Source: Clostridiales bacterium
GTDB taxonomy: Bacteria; Bacillota; Clostridia; Oscillospirales; Oscillospiraceae
Assembly: GCA_019420945.1 (NCBI GenBank)
Contig: JAHZGF010000004.1
Location: forward strand, 51,463-115,462
DNA: 64,000 bases
Direction: 5' to 3'
Numbering within the stretch: the stretch's first letter is position 1; each line of letters opens with the position of its first letter. Below the pieces are notes generated by a model. It saw only the letters and a list, made by a program, of their open reading frames with translations. It had not been told where the DNA came from and did not search any database. The position numbers and the translations under genes are program-made. Of this stretch, positions 32,201 to 42,147 are shown piece by piece.

Positions 32201-35200
32201 CAGATGGGTGTTGGCGAGCTGGTCAAGGGGCTGAGCGCCATCGGCGCGGTCCTGCTGGAGATCACGGCCTTTACCAAGCTGGCCGGAAGCGCCAAGGGGC
32301 TGATCACCACCGGAGCCGCCATGAAGATATTTGCCTCCGCTATGGCGGACTTCGGACGGATGTCTCTGGCAGAGATCGGCAAGGGCTTGCTGGCTATGGG
32401 CGGAGCCCTGGCAGAGGTGGCTGTGGCCATGCGCTTTATGCCCCGGAACATGGTAACCATGGGGGCGGGCTTGATCGCGGTGGGAGCCGCGCTGAACATC
32501 ATTGCCGACGCCATGCGGTCCATGGGCGGCATGAGCTGGGAGGCTGTCGCAAAGAGCCTGGTCACCATGGGCGGGGCTCTGGCCGAGCTGGCCGTTGGTC
32601 TGAACTTCATGAACGGCACGTTGGGCGGTTCCGCCGCCATGCTGGTGGCTGCCGCCGCGCTGGCAGTGCTGACGCCGGTGCTGGTTACGCTGGGCAGCAT
32701 GAGCTGGGAAGCCATTGCCAAGGGGCTGGTCACGGTGGCCGGCGCCTTTGCCGTCATCGGAACGGCCGGCGCACTGCTCACTCCGCTGCTGCCGACGATT
32801 CTTGGCCTGGGCGGCGCCTTCGCTCTGATCGGCGTTGGTGTTGCCGGCGTTGGGGCAGGTCTGCTCCTTGTCGGAACCGGCCTATCCGCCATTGCGGTGG
32901 GCATTACGGCCCTGGCAACCTCCCTTGGAGCGGGCGTAGCCATTATCGTGGCCGGCCTGACCTCTATCATCACGGGCATCGCGGCGCTGATCCCGGCCAT
33001 TGCGGAGAAGCTGGGTGAGGCGGTGGTGGCCTTTGCACAGGTCATTACGAATGGCGCTCCTGCCATTGGCGAGGCCGTCAAGACCCTTGTCCTCACCATG
33101 GTGGACGTTCTGGTGGAGTGTGTCCCGGCCATCGCCGAGGGCGCTCTGGAGCTGGTTGCCGGGGTGCTGGACGCCCTGGTGGCCTATACGCCCCAGATCG
33201 TGGACTCCATCATGCAGTTCCTGATCGCGGTGATCGACGGGCTGGCCCGCAACATGCCCACCCTGATCCAGTCGGTGGTGGACCTGCTGATGTCCTTCTT
33301 CTCCGGCATCGTATCGGCGCTGGGAAGCATCGACACCGACGCGCTGCTGAAGGGCATCGCCGGAATCGGCCTGCTGAGCGGCATTATGGTGGCGCTGGGC
33401 GCTCTGGCCGGACTGATCCCCTCCGCCATGGTGGGTGTGCTTGGTCTGGGCGTTGTCATCGCAGAGCTGGCCATTGTTCTGGCGGCGGTGGGCGCGCTGG
33501 CGCAGATCCCCGGCCTGGAGTGGCTCATCAGCGAGGGTGGTCAGCTCTTGCAGACCATCGGGAACGCCATTGGCGGCTTTATCGGCGGCATCGTGGGCGG
33601 ATTTATGAGCGGGGTATCCGGCTCCTTCCCCCAGATCGGCATGGACCTGGCCGCCTTTATGACCAACATACAGCCCTTTATCGACGGGGCAAGAGGTATC
33701 GACCCGGCCATGCTGGAGGGCGTCAAGGCCCTCACCGGGGCGATCATGCTGATTACGGCGGCCGATTTGCTGGAGGGTCTGACCTCCTGGCTCACCGGCG
33801 GCTCGTCCCTTTCCACCTTTGCCGAGGAGCTGGTGCCCTTCGGCGAGGCTATGAAGAAATTCTCCCACAGCATTACCGGACTGGACGGCGACCTGGTCAG
33901 CACGGCGGCAATCGCTGGAAAGACACTGGCTGAGATGGCCGCGATCCTGCCCAACAGCGGCGGCATCGCGGGATTCTTTGCCGGAGAAAACGACATGGGG
34001 ACCTTCGGCGACCAGCTTGTGGGCTTCGGCGGCTCCATGATGAAGTTTGCCGCAAGCATCAAGGGGCTGGACACCGACGCGGTTCAAAATGCTGCTATCG
34101 CCGGTAAGGCCATGGCGGAGCTGGCTGCCACCCTCCCCAACACAGGAGGGGCGGTGGGCTTCTTTGCCGGCAACAACGACATGGACGACTTCGGCGAACA
34201 GCTCGTACCCTTCGGAGCGGCCATCAAAGCCTATTCCGACGCGGTCAAGGGGCTTGATGTGGAGGCGGTCACCAATTCCGCCATTGCCGGACAGGCCATG
34301 TCGGAGCTGGCGGCTACTTTGCCCAACACCGGCGGAGCCATAGCCTTCTTCGCTGGCGACAACGACCTTGCCACCTTCGGCGAGCAGCTGGTGTCCTTCG
34401 GGGCGTCCATCAAAAGCTATGCCCAGGAGGTGACGGGGCTGGATACCGACGCGGTCGCCAGCTCGGCGGTCGCCGGACAGACCCTGGTGGAGTTGGCAAA
34501 CACCTTGCCCAACACCGGGGGCCTGGTGGCCTTCTTCACAGGCGACAACGACCTTGAGACCTTCGGGGAACAGCTGGTGCCCTTTGGGGAGGCGATGAAG
34601 GCCTACTCCGACAGCGTGACCGGCATGGACAGCGCAGCCGTAACCGCCTCCGCCACTGCGGCGAAGGCCCTTGCGGAGCTGCAAGCCTCGCTGCCCAATA
34701 TTGGCGGCGTGGTGGATTTCTTTACCGGCGGCAACGACCTGGAGACCTTCGCAAACGGCCTTCCCCCCTTTGGAGAGGGCATGAAGGCCTATGCCGACGC
34801 GGTGAGCGGAATGGACGCGGGGGCGGTTTCCGCCTCTATTACCGCCGCCCAGGCCCTGGCAGAGCTCCAGGCATCTCTTCCCCATGTGGGAGGGGTGATG
34901 AACTTCTTTACCGGGGGCAACGATCTTGGCCTGTTCGCAGAGGGGATTCTCTCCTTCGGCGAGGCCATGAATTCCTACGGAAACGCCGTATCCGGCATCG
35001 ATGCCGGGGCGGTATCCGCCTCCGCTACTGCGGCTCAGGCGCTGTCCCGGCTCCAGGCGTCCCTCCCCAATGTAGGCGGCATCATGGAATTCTTCACCGG
35101 CGGGAATGACCTTGGGAAATTTTCCGAGGGCATCATCCCCTTCGGCGAAGCGATGAAAGCCTACGGCGAGTCGGTGGCCGGCATCGACTCCAGCGCGGTA

Positions 35201-38200
35201 GAGGCCTCTGCCACTGCCGCTCAATCCCTGGCACAGCTCCAGGCGGCCCTTCCCCAGGTGGGCGGGCTTATGGAGTTCTTTACCGGCGGCAATGACCTTG
35301 GGGTATTCTCGGAGGGCATCGTGCCCTTTGGGGCCGCTATGAAGTCCTATGCCGAAGCGGTTTCCGGCATCAACGCCGACGCGGTCACGGCCTCCGCTGT
35401 GGCGGCCCAGGCGCTGGCACAGCTGCAAACCGACCTGCCCAATGTGGGCGGGGTCATGGCATTCTTCAACGGAGGCAACGACCTTGGAACCTTTGCCGCC
35501 GGCATCGTACCCTTCGGCGCGGCCATGAAGTCCTATGGGGATGCCGTGGCCGACATCAACACCGGAGCCATCACCGCCTCGGCCACTGCCGCCCAGTCTC
35601 TGGCGCGGCTGCAAGAGGCCCTTCCCCTGGTAGGCGGTGTGATGGAATTCTTCAACGGAAGCCAGGACTTGGCCGCTTTTGCGGCGGGCATCATCCCCTT
35701 CGGCGCGGCCATGAAAACCTACGGCGACGCCGTGGCGGATATTCGGCCAGAAGCGGTGGAAAGCTCCGGCTCCGCCGGAATGGCCCTGGTGGAGCTGGCA
35801 AAGGCCCTTCCCAACACGGGCGGCCTGCTGTCCTTCTTTACCGGAGGGACCGACCTGGCCACCTTTGGCGATGACCTGACGCTGTTTGGCGCGGACCTTT
35901 CCGCCTATGCGGAGGCCATCAGCAATGTGAAGGCGGACGCGGTGACGGCCTCGGCCAACGCAGCGGAAGCGCTCTCCAACCTCGCCTCCGGCCTGCCGGA
36001 CAGCAGTCTGTTTGACAAGTGGTTCGGCGGAGACCAGACGCTGGCCTCCTTTGGCGGGGATATTTCCAAGTTCGGCGCGGCCATGAAGGACTATTACGGC
36101 CAAATCTCCGGCATCGACACCGGGCGGATGGCCGACGTGGTCGCACAGGTGTGGAGCCTGCTGGAGCTGGCTGAGGGGGCCGCAGGGGTCAACACCAGCG
36201 GTCTGACCGGCTTTGCCGACAGCATGAGGAAGATGGGAGACGCCGGCATCTCCGGCTTTACCAGCGCTTTCTACAACTGCGGCGACACGGTCAACAAAGC
36301 CGTGTCCAGTATGCTGTCCACCGTCAGCGGCGCCGTCCTCTCCAACCTCCCCGTGACAAACGGGGCCATGGAGACGGTGGTCCAGTCGCTGGCGAACATT
36401 GTGGACGGGAAGGTCCCGGCCATCCGGACATCGACATCGGATATGATGCGGACCATGGGAGCATCCATCACGGCCCACTCCAGAACGGTGGGGGACGCGA
36501 TGAGGACGGTGCTCTCCACCGCCGTATCCAACATCAACCGCATGAAGCCGGAGTTCGAGACCGCCGGAAAGAACGCCGGGCAGGGCTTTATCAACGGCAT
36601 CAACTCCAAGCTGGGCGGCGCAAGGTCCGCCGGCCGAAGCCTGGGCCTGGCCGCTCTGGAAGCGGCAAAGAAGGCGCTGGACAGCCACTCCCCCTCCCGG
36701 GAATTCATCCATCTGGGCGAAAACGTGGGCGAGGGTCTGGCCATCGGCGTCAACAACAGCATCGTCCCTGCCGCACAGGCCGCCTCCGGCATGATCGACG
36801 AGGTGATTGCCGTCAGCGAGAGGGGTGTCGATGCCTTTGAGGATTGGATCAACGAGAAGCAGTATTACGGCGAGCTGAGCCTGATGGACGAGCTGGCCGG
36901 ATGGGAAAACCTCCAAAAGAAGTACAGGGCCGGCAGTGAGGAGCGGATGAAGATCGACCGGGAGGTCTATCGGGTTCAAAATGAACTGGTTTCCGCCACC
37001 TACCAGGCCTCCCTGGACTGGATCGAGGAGGAGAAGTATTACAAGCGTCTGAGCACCGAGGAGGAGCTGGCCGCCTATGAGCGGATGCAGGCCCGGTATC
37101 TGGAGGGCAGCAAGGAACGGATGGAGTTAGACCGGAAGGTCTTCACCCTCCGCAACCAGCTTGTGGACGAGTCCTATCAGAACTCCATGGACTGGATCGA
37201 GGAGGAAAAGTATTACAACCGTCTGAGCCTGGCCGACGAGCTGGCCGCCTACAAGCGGGTCCAGAGCCGGTACGCCAAGGGCACCGAGGAGCGGAAGAAG
37301 CTGGACCGGGAGGTCTACCGGCTGGAGCAGGAAATCTACGAGGCCCAGCAGCAGTACATCGCCGACGTGCAGAGCGTTCAGGAGTCCGCCAACCAGCGGC
37401 GCATCCAGCTGGAGGAGGCCTATGCCAACAAGGTCAAGTCCATCAACGAGCAGCTGGAACGGGACATCGAATCCCTGAACCAGCAGTATCAGGACGCGGT
37501 GGAGTCCCGGACCAAGAGCCTGTACCAGTCCTACGGCCTCTTTGACGAGGTCACGAAGAAGGAAGCGGTCAGCAGTGAAACGCTGATGCAGAATCTGGAG
37601 GGTCAGGTCCAGGAGTTTGGCGAGTGGCAGGATATTCTGGGTCAGCTCTCCGCCAGGGGCGTTGACTCGGACCTGATCGCGGAGCTTCAGGAGATGGGGC
37701 CCTCTGCCATCGAAGAGATCCGGGCGCTGAACTCCATGAGCGACGACGAGCTGGAGAAGTATGTCTCCCTCTGGTCCATCAAGCACGCCCAGGCCCGTGA
37801 CCAGGCGACCTCGGAACTGGAGGGGCTTCGGGTGGAGACCCAGGAGCAGATCGCGCAGCTCCGGGCGGACGCGGCGGTGGAGCTGGAGGAGTACCGGCTG
37901 ACCTGGCAGAGCGAAATGGCCCAGCTGGAGGAGGATACCAGCCGTCAGCTGGCCTCCCTCCGGCAGGAATTCTCGGAAAATGTGGGCCTGATCAAGCGGG
38001 ACACGGAAGCCAAGATGGCGGAAATGACCGAGGCGGCCCGGAAAATCCTGTCGGAAGCCGGGTGGACAGAGACGGGACAGCAAATTCCCGCCGGCCTCGC
38101 CCAGGGCGTGGCCCAGTCCAAATCCACCTTTATCGACGAGCTGACCAGCATGGCGCTGGCGGGCGTGGAGGCGGTGAAGAACACGCTGGAGATCAACTCT

Positions 38201-38713
38201 CCCTCCCGGGTCTTCCGGGAGCTGGGGTCCTTCACCGGCCTTGGCTTTGTCAGCGGACTGGCCGGCTATGCCGAAAGGTCCTTTGCCGCCGGCGCAGACA
38301 TGGCGGACTCCGCCGTGGACGGCCTTTCCGGCGCCATTGCCGGACTCCCTGACCTGCTGAGCGGCGAGGCGGAGATGCGGCCCACCATACGCCCGGTGCT
38401 GGACCTGTCTGACCTCACCGGGGCCTCGACTCAGATCGACAGCCTGTTCTACCCCCTGCGGTCCATCCGCCTGGCGGGACAGGCCAGCCTGGCGTTCCAA
38501 AACGCCTCCGGGGAGAACCGGATGACGGTCAAGGTAGACAACGACGACATCATTGAGGAGCTTCGCACCCTGCGCAGTGAAATGGCAGAGATGACGGAGC
38601 GCATGGAGCGGATGCGGGTCGTGCTGGACACCGGCACTCTGGTCGGTGAGATGGCGGGACCCATGGACAACGCCCTTGGACAGAGGGCGACACGGAGAGG
38701 AAGGGGGAACTGA
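29207..38713 (+). CDS. Tape measure protein (3168 aa) with long internal repeats
   Basis: The N-terminal 300 residues are a standard tape measure domain (TQIGAVQTILANTQHEGTN in outline; NFTEMTRNIGTFTAAGV). A hydrophobic alanine/glycine-rich region with membrane-spanning helices covers about residues 800-1450. Around 1520-2290 lie 13 tandem units of about 58 residues (GGNDLGxF--GI-PFGEAMK-Y--AV-GID--AV). Three helical units follow (WIEEEKYYxRLS, about 60 residues each) and then a long coiled coil. At 0.15 nm per residue the tail would be several hundred nm long. It sets tail length and helps DNA entry. Confidence 0.92.
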   Translation: MSRTIDERIVEMRFDNRQFEQNVQTSLSTLDKLKRGLDLDNAAKSLDGLGDAAKRCDMSVLGKSVETVQAKFSAFQVVAMTTLSNITNSAVNTGKRLVSALTIDPIKTGFQEYETQIGAVQTILANTQHEGTNLQQVNRALDELNTYADKTIYNFTEMTRNIGTFTAAGVNLRTSVDSIKGIANLAAISGSTSQQASTAMYQFSQALAAGKVSLMDWNSVVNAGMGGKVFQDALVRTSELLGTGAQNAINMYGSFRESLTRGEWLTTEVLTETLKQFAGAYSEADLIQQGFSEAQARDIAQMAKTAEDAATKVKTFTQLWDTLKESAQSGWTTTWEILVGDFEEAKEVLTEVSDAIGGVISETSQARNELLSGGLSSGWKQLLDQGIADEGGFIESIQEVARESGDAFDKLVADSESFSDALKQGLTDGVVSSETLTQAVHNLREKMTGMSQEERKAAGYTAEMIEQIEALDKGLQNGSVSMEEFTEKILRPSGRENLIQAVWNAAKGLVSVITPIKDAFREIFPPATADQLYSLTETLRSFSERLTLSEETADKLGRTFKGLFSVLDLVRQGALAIFNALAPLGSGAGSLADGILTITAGIGDFLVGINEAAKQGEFFGTVAQTVASALEFVVSGIERLTGFLADAFAAPGLEFFQALLGRIQTRIGQVIDVVSGLGGGVSDAADTMDSALENSKFLQMLQTIFNGAKTLVSGIIGVFGGLAGALVESLSNANFSGVIDLLNGVSLGAIALGIKKFLDSFREVTDSVGSIKEGVIGILDGVKGCFQAWQNDVNAKALLKIAAAVAVLSASILTISLIDSEKLTASLGAITVLFTELMAAMAVFGKLDLNVRGTMKRSTAMIALSSSVLILASALKSIATLEPEQMAAGLAGIAGLMAALVAAAKVLGSGSSSIIKGSAQMVVFAAAIKILASACADLAQLDLAGLAKGLIGVGVLLAEVSLFMNAAKFSGRSVVTASGVLVLAGAMKVLASACKDFAQMGVGELVKGLSAIGAVLLEITAFTKLAGSAKGLITTGAAMKIFASAMADFGRMSLAEIGKGLLAMGGALAEVAVAMRFMPRNMVTMGAGLIAVGAALNIIADAMRSMGGMSWEAVAKSLVTMGGALAELAVGLNFMNGTLGGSAAMLVAAAALAVLTPVLVTLGSMSWEAIAKGLVTVAGAFAVIGTAGALLTPLLPTILGLGGAFALIGVGVAGVGAGLLLVGTGLSAIAVGITALATSLGAGVAIIVAGLTSIITGIAALIPAIAEKLGEAVVAFAQVITNGAPAIGEAVKTLVLTMVDVLVECVPAIAEGALELVAGVLDALVAYTPQIVDSIMQFLIAVIDGLARNMPTLIQSVVDLLMSFFSGIVSALGSIDTDALLKGIAGIGLLSGIMVALGALAGLIPSAMVGVLGLGVVIAELAIVLAAVGALAQIPGLEWLISEGGQLLQTIGNAIGGFIGGIVGGFMSGVSGSFPQIGMDLAAFMTNIQPFIDGARGIDPAMLEGVKALTGAIMLITAADLLEGLTSWLTGGSSLSTFAEELVPFGEAMKKFSHSITGLDGDLVSTAAIAGKTLAEMAAILPNSGGIAGFFAGENDMGTFGDQLVGFGGSMMKFAASIKGLDTDAVQNAAIAGKAMAELAATLPNTGGAVGFFAGNNDMDDFGEQLVPFGAAIKAYSDAVKGLDVEAVTNSAIAGQAMSELAATLPNTGGAIAFFAGDNDLATFGEQLVSFGASIKSYAQEVTGLDTDAVASSAVAGQTLVELANTLPNTGGLVAFFTGDNDLETFGEQLVPFGEAMKAYSDSVTGMDSAAVTASATAAKALAELQASLPNIGGVVDFFTGGNDLETFANGLPPFGEGMKAYADAVSGMDAGAVSASITAAQALAELQASLPHVGGVMNFFTGGNDLGLFAEGILSFGEAMNSYGNAVSGIDAGAVSASATAAQALSRLQASLPNVGGIMEFFTGGNDLGKFSEGIIPFGEAMKAYGESVAGIDSSAVEASATAAQSLAQLQAALPQVGGLMEFFTGGNDLGVFSEGIVPFGAAMKSYAEAVSGINADAVTASAVAAQALAQLQTDLPNVGGVMAFFNGGNDLGTFAAGIVPFGAAMKSYGDAVADINTGAITASATAAQSLARLQEALPLVGGVMEFFNGSQDLAAFAAGIIPFGAAMKTYGDAVADIRPEAVESSGSAGMALVELAKALPNTGGLLSFFTGGTDLATFGDDLTLFGADLSAYAEAISNVKADAVTASANAAEALSNLASGLPDSSLFDKWFGGDQTLASFGGDISKFGAAMKDYYGQISGIDTGRMADVVAQVWSLLELAEGAAGVNTSGLTGFADSMRKMGDAGISGFTSAFYNCGDTVNKAVSSMLSTVSGAVLSNLPVTNGAMETVVQSLANIVDGKVPAIRTSTSDMMRTMGASITAHSRTVGDAMRTVLSTAVSNINRMKPEFETAGKNAGQGFINGINSKLGGARSAGRSLGLAALEAAKKALDSHSPSREFIHLGENVGEGLAIGVNNSIVPAAQAASGMIDEVIAVSERGVDAFEDWINEKQYYGELSLMDELAGWENLQKKYRAGSEERMKIDREVYRVQNELVSATYQASLDWIEEEKYYKRLSTEEELAAYERMQARYLEGSKERMELDRKVFTLRNQLVDESYQNSMDWIEEEKYYNRLSLADELAAYKRVQSRYAKGTEERKKLDREVYRLEQEIYEAQQQYIADVQSVQESANQRRIQLEEAYANKVKSINEQLERDIESLNQQYQDAVESRTKSLYQSYGLFDEVTKKEAVSSETLMQNLEGQVQEFGEWQDILGQLSARGVDSDLIAELQEMGPSAIEEIRALNSMSDDELEKYVSLWSIKHAQARDQATSELEGLRVETQEQIAQLRADAAVELEEYRLTWQSEMAQLEEDTSRQLASLRQEFSENVGLIKRDTEAKMAEMTEAARKILSEAGWTETGQQIPAGLAQGVAQSKSTFIDELTSMALAGVEAVKNTLEINSPSRVFRELGSFTGLGFVSGLAGYAERSFAAGADMADSAVDGLSGAIAGLPDLLSGEAEMRPTIRPVLDLSDLTGASTQIDSLFYPLRSIRLAGQASLAFQNASGENRMTVKVDNDDIIEELRTLRSEMAEMTERMERMRVVLDTGTLVGEMAGPMDNALGQRATRRGRGN
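33800..36080 (+). repeat. Thirteen tandem ~58-residue units in the tape measure gene
   Basis: Units of about 174 bp run head-to-tail with the cores (G/N)-N-D-L-x-x-F, then PFG-AMK-Y and an A-x-A-x-A-L-A-x-L stretch ending LPNVGG. They are diverged, not identical, so they arose by old duplications rather than recent slippage. Confidence 0.8.
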
Positions 38714-38716
38714 GCC

Positions 38717-39478
38717 GTGTATCATTCCATCACCATTGGCGGGAAAAACACCTGGGATGATTGGCGGCTGGTCCCCGCCTCCCGGCCCGTGTTCAATCCG
38801 CCGGCCCAGAAGGTGAAGACGCTGGAAATCCCCGGCGGGGATGGGGTCATCGACTTGTCCCAATCCCTGACCGGGTATCCGGTGTACCAAAACCGGACGG
38901 GCTCTATCGAGTTTATCGTGATGAACGACTTCAAGCCCTGGCACATGGCCTATTCCGACATCATGGACTATCTGCACGGGCAGAAGCTGCGGGCAGTGCT
39001 GGAGGATGACCCGGAGTATTTTTACGAGGGGCGGTTCACCGTCAACGTCTGGAAGTCGGAGAAGGACTGGTCGCGCATCACCATCGACTATGACGTGGGG
39101 CCCTACAAGTGGTCAGTCCTGTCCTCCACGGACGACTGGCTGTGGGACCCCTTCAACTTTCAAAATGGCGTCATCCGCCCCGCCGTGTTCAAGGACATCG
39201 CGGTGACGACGGAGGTCCGGGCGGTGAAGCTGGCGGCGCTGCTGTTCGGGCGGGCCCCGGTGTGCCCCGTGTTCCGGGTGAGCAGCTCGGATAAGCGGGG
39301 AGTACACATCCGCTTTATCAACCCCACGCTGGGACTGGACGAGACCAAGCTCCTCCCCGACGGGGTCATCCAGTTCCCGGAGTTTGTGTTCTTCGGCGAC
39401 CTGGGCGCCACGCTGGAGCTGTGGTGCGACACGGGAACGGGGTCCGTCTCCGTGGACTTCAGACAGGGGGGGTTGTGA
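38717..39478 (+). CDS. Distal tail protein (Dit)
   Basis: GTG 38717 begins three bases after the tape measure stop. The 253-aa product has the Dit N-terminal barrel pattern (ITIGGKNTWDDWRLVPASRP, KTLEIPGGDGVIDLS, LTGYPVYQNRTGSIEFIV in outline). Dit hexamers form the baseplate hub below the tube. Position before the Tal gene supports it. Confidence 0.85.
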   Translation: MYHSITIGGKNTWDDWRLVPASRPVFNPPAQKVKTLEIPGGDGVIDLSQSLTGYPVYQNRTGSIEFIVMNDFKPWHMAYSDIMDYLHGQKLRAVLEDDPEYFYEGRFTVNVWKSEKDWSRITIDYDVGPYKWSVLSSTDDWLWDPFNFQNGVIRPAVFKDIAVTTEVRAVKLAALLFGRAPVCPVFRVSSSDKRGVHIRFINPTLGLDETKLLPDGVIQFPEFVFFGDLGATLELWCDTGTGSVSVDFRQGGL

Positions 39479-39481
39479 CCC

Positions 39482-41755
39482 ATGTATAGCATTTATGCAG
39501 ACGGCGTGTGCATTTACAACGACGTCTTTTCCCTGGACAACATGAAGGTGGTCAACCCCAAGCTGACTCTGGAGGACAGCGCCGCCGGGTCTCTGGAGAT
39601 GACCCTTCCGCCCACCAACGCGGCCTACGACACCATCGTCCGCATGGTCACAGATATTTCCGTGAAGAAGAACGGGGAAGAAATCTGGGCGGGACGGGCC
39701 CTGTCGGAGAGCCGGGACTTCTGGAACAACCGGGTGCTCTACTGCGAGGGGGAGCTGGCCTTCTTCAACGACTCGGTCCAGCCGCCGGCGGAGTATGCCG
39801 GGAAATCGGTCCGGGAGTACCTCGACCAGCTCATCGCCGTCCACAACGGGCAGGTGGGTGAGAACCGCCGGTTCGCCATCGGGGCGGTGACGGTGGTGGA
39901 CGAGGCCTTCCCCACCTATTACACCAACTATGGCAAGACCCTGGAGTCACTCAACGCCCTGGTGGAAGCCTATGGCGGCCATCTCCGGGTGCGCAAGGCG
40001 GACGGGGTGCGGTATCTGGACTATCTGAAGGACTACCCGGACACATGCAGCCAGGTGATCCAGTTCGGGTCCAACCTGCTGGACTTTGTCCGGAACTGGG
40101 ACTCCGCCGAGTACGCCACGGCCATCGTCCCTCTGGGAAACCGGCTGGACGACAGTCCCATCGAGGCGCTGGACGCCTATCTGACGGTGGAGAGCGTGAA
40201 CGGCGGAAGCCTGTACGTCCAATCAGACGAGGCAGTGACGAGCCATGGCTGGATCGCGAAGACGGTGAACTGGGACGATGTGAGCGACCCCCAGGTGCTG
40301 CTGGAGAAGGCCAGGGAGTATCTGGCGGACCTTCAGTTTGACAACCTGGAGCTGGAGCTTTCCGCCCTGGACCTGCACTATCTGGACGTGGAGACTGAGG
40401 CGGTGAAGCTGCTGGACGAGATCCGGGTCATCTCCCGTCCCCACGGGCTGGACCGGCTCTTCCCGGTGACCAGGCTGGAGATCCCGCTGGACGCCCCGGA
40501 GAACACCCAGTTCAAAATGGGGGATTCGGTACAGGTGAGCCTTACCAGCGTGAGCAACCAGACCAACGCCGCCGTGCTGGACAAGATCGAAAACCTCCCC
40601 AAGGCCCACAACATCCTCAAGGAGGCCCAGGAGAACGCCACCCACATCATGAATATGGCCACCACGGGCTACATCACCATCACGAGGGACGAGCACGGCT
40701 CGGACACCCTCTATATTTCCAACGTCCGGGACTACACCAAGGCTGACAAGCTCTGGAAGTGGAACATGAACGGCCTGGGCTACTCCAACGACGGGGGAAA
40801 GACCTTCGGGCTGGCCATCACCATGGACGGGGCCATCGTGGCCGACTACATCACAGCGGGGGTGCTGAACGGCAACGTGCTCCGGGTGGGCGTCATCCGG
40901 GACTACAACTCCAACGTGATCCTGGACCTGGACAAGGGCACCCTGACCATGAAGAAGGGCTCCATCAACATCGGAAACGGAAACTTCACCGTGGACGAGC
41001 AGGGTAACCTCTACGCCAGGCGGGGTACCTTCGCGGGGACGCTGGCAGGAGCCAAGGGGACCTTCGGCGGCACAGTGCAGGCGGAGGACTTTTTGGACAA
41101 GTACGGCAACAGCATGATGGACCTGGCCAAAGAGAAGTTTACCGCCGGATATCTGGACCTGTACGGCCTGACCGTCACCAACAAGAGCACTGGGGCGGTC
41201 ACCTTCGCCGTGGGGCCGACGGGCCTTATCACCATCAACGGCCAGGTGACCATGGGGGCCGGGAGCACCATCAACTGGGCCCAGGTGAACAACCAGAACC
41301 TCCACTCCAACCCGGCGTACAGCCTGGCGAACAACGCCTATAATCTGGCGGACGACGCCTACTATGAGGCGGAGCTGGCCTACGACCGGGCGAACCGGGC
41401 TTACAAGCTGGCCGACTCCATCGAGATGCCGGGGTACATCAAGAGCACCTACATCGACCAGACCACGATCCGTTCCCCGGTCATCGAGGGCGGCGAGTTC
41501 TACGGCGAGGAATTCAACATCATCGCCGGGAGCGACTTCGGAAGCTTCAACCTCTACGGCCCTTTCGGGAGCAGCCGTTACCACATGCTGGCCATCGAAT
41601 ATTTCGAGGGCGACGCCCCTCTCATCAACATTTACAGCCCCTGCGGCGGATACATCACCATTGGCCAGCGACGAAACGGGATCGTCTACTTCGAGGGAAT
41701 CGTGGATTTCAGCGCCGCAGACGTCCAAGGTCTGGATTTAGGAACAGGAGCATGA
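39482..41755 (+). CDS. Tail-associated protein (Tal)/endopeptidase-type tail spike
   Basis: The 757-aa chain has a phage Tal N-terminus (YSIYADGVCIYNDVF; then a gp27-like fold to about residue 360), a middle domain with MATTGYITITRDEHGSDTLYISN, and a C-terminal helical and beta part that likely forms the fibre (NPAYSLANNAYNLADDAYYEAELAY). It sits below Dit as the tail-tip hub. No clear peptidase catalytic residues are visible, so the enzymatic label is not certain. Confidence 0.8.
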   Translation: MYSIYADGVCIYNDVFSLDNMKVVNPKLTLEDSAAGSLEMTLPPTNAAYDTIVRMVTDISVKKNGEEIWAGRALSESRDFWNNRVLYCEGELAFFNDSVQPPAEYAGKSVREYLDQLIAVHNGQVGENRRFAIGAVTVVDEAFPTYYTNYGKTLESLNALVEAYGGHLRVRKADGVRYLDYLKDYPDTCSQVIQFGSNLLDFVRNWDSAEYATAIVPLGNRLDDSPIEALDAYLTVESVNGGSLYVQSDEAVTSHGWIAKTVNWDDVSDPQVLLEKAREYLADLQFDNLELELSALDLHYLDVETEAVKLLDEIRVISRPHGLDRLFPVTRLEIPLDAPENTQFKMGDSVQVSLTSVSNQTNAAVLDKIENLPKAHNILKEAQENATHIMNMATTGYITITRDEHGSDTLYISNVRDYTKADKLWKWNMNGLGYSNDGGKTFGLAITMDGAIVADYITAGVLNGNVLRVGVIRDYNSNVILDLDKGTLTMKKGSINIGNGNFTVDEQGNLYARRGTFAGTLAGAKGTFGGTVQAEDFLDKYGNSMMDLAKEKFTAGYLDLYGLTVTNKSTGAVTFAVGPTGLITINGQVTMGAGSTINWAQVNNQNLHSNPAYSLANNAYNLADDAYYEAELAYDRANRAYKLADSIEMPGYIKSTYIDQTTIRSPVIEGGEFYGEEFNIIAGSDFGSFNLYGPFGSSRYHMLAIEYFEGDAPLINIYSPCGGYITIGQRRNGIVYFEGIVDFSAADVQGLDLGTGA

Positions 41756-41762
41756 CACAGCC

Positions 41763-42134
41763 ATGAAGAAAATGTTAAAAAATTCCGAAGTGTTTGAGCG
41801 GCTTCACTCACTCAAGCCACTGCTGTCCCGGCGGGATCGGATCGGTTACATCGCCGCCCGGAACTACCGCTTTCTCTCCAACTCCCTGGTGGAATATGAG
41901 ACCATCCGCCTCAGCCTGATCGAGAAGTACGGAGAGGAAGGGAAGGATGAACGGGGGCAGCCCACCTTTGTCCTCAAAATGGAGTCCCCCAATTTCAAGA
42001 CGTTCTGTGACGAGCTGGCTCCCTTCAACGAGATGACCCATGAGGTGGAGCTGATGACCGCCAAGTACAGCGAAGCGGAGGGGAACCTGACGGGGGAGGA
42101 AATTTTGGCCATCGACTGGATGCTGGAAGATTAG
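41763..42134 (+). CDS. DUF1617-like tail protein (123 aa)
   Basis: The product (KNSEVFERLHSLKPLLSRRDRIGYIAARN in outline) is helical with a C-terminal ILAIDWMLED, the pattern of DUF1617 proteins found after Tal in siphophages. It probably helps build the tail tip or fibre. It has GACACAGCC rather than a strong ribosome site, so coupling to the Tal stop eight bases before seems likely. Confidence 0.7.
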   Translation: MKKMLKNSEVFERLHSLKPLLSRRDRIGYIAARNYRFLSNSLVEYETIRLSLIEKYGEEGKDERGQPTFVLKMESPNFKTFCDELAPFNEMTHEVELMTAKYSEAEGNLTGEEILAIDWMLED

Positions 42135-42147
42135 GAGGTGGTCCGAT

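Noticed and set aside
33800..36080. Repeats considered as a CRISPR array
   Set aside because: Units of about 174 bp code for protein in one frame, and there are no identical repeats or spacers.
32882..36979. A 1365-codon open frame on the minus strand opposite the tape measure gene
   Set aside because: It follows from the GC-rich repeated codons of the + strand gene, has no ribosome site or domain and is His/Gly/Val-rich like other antisense shadows.
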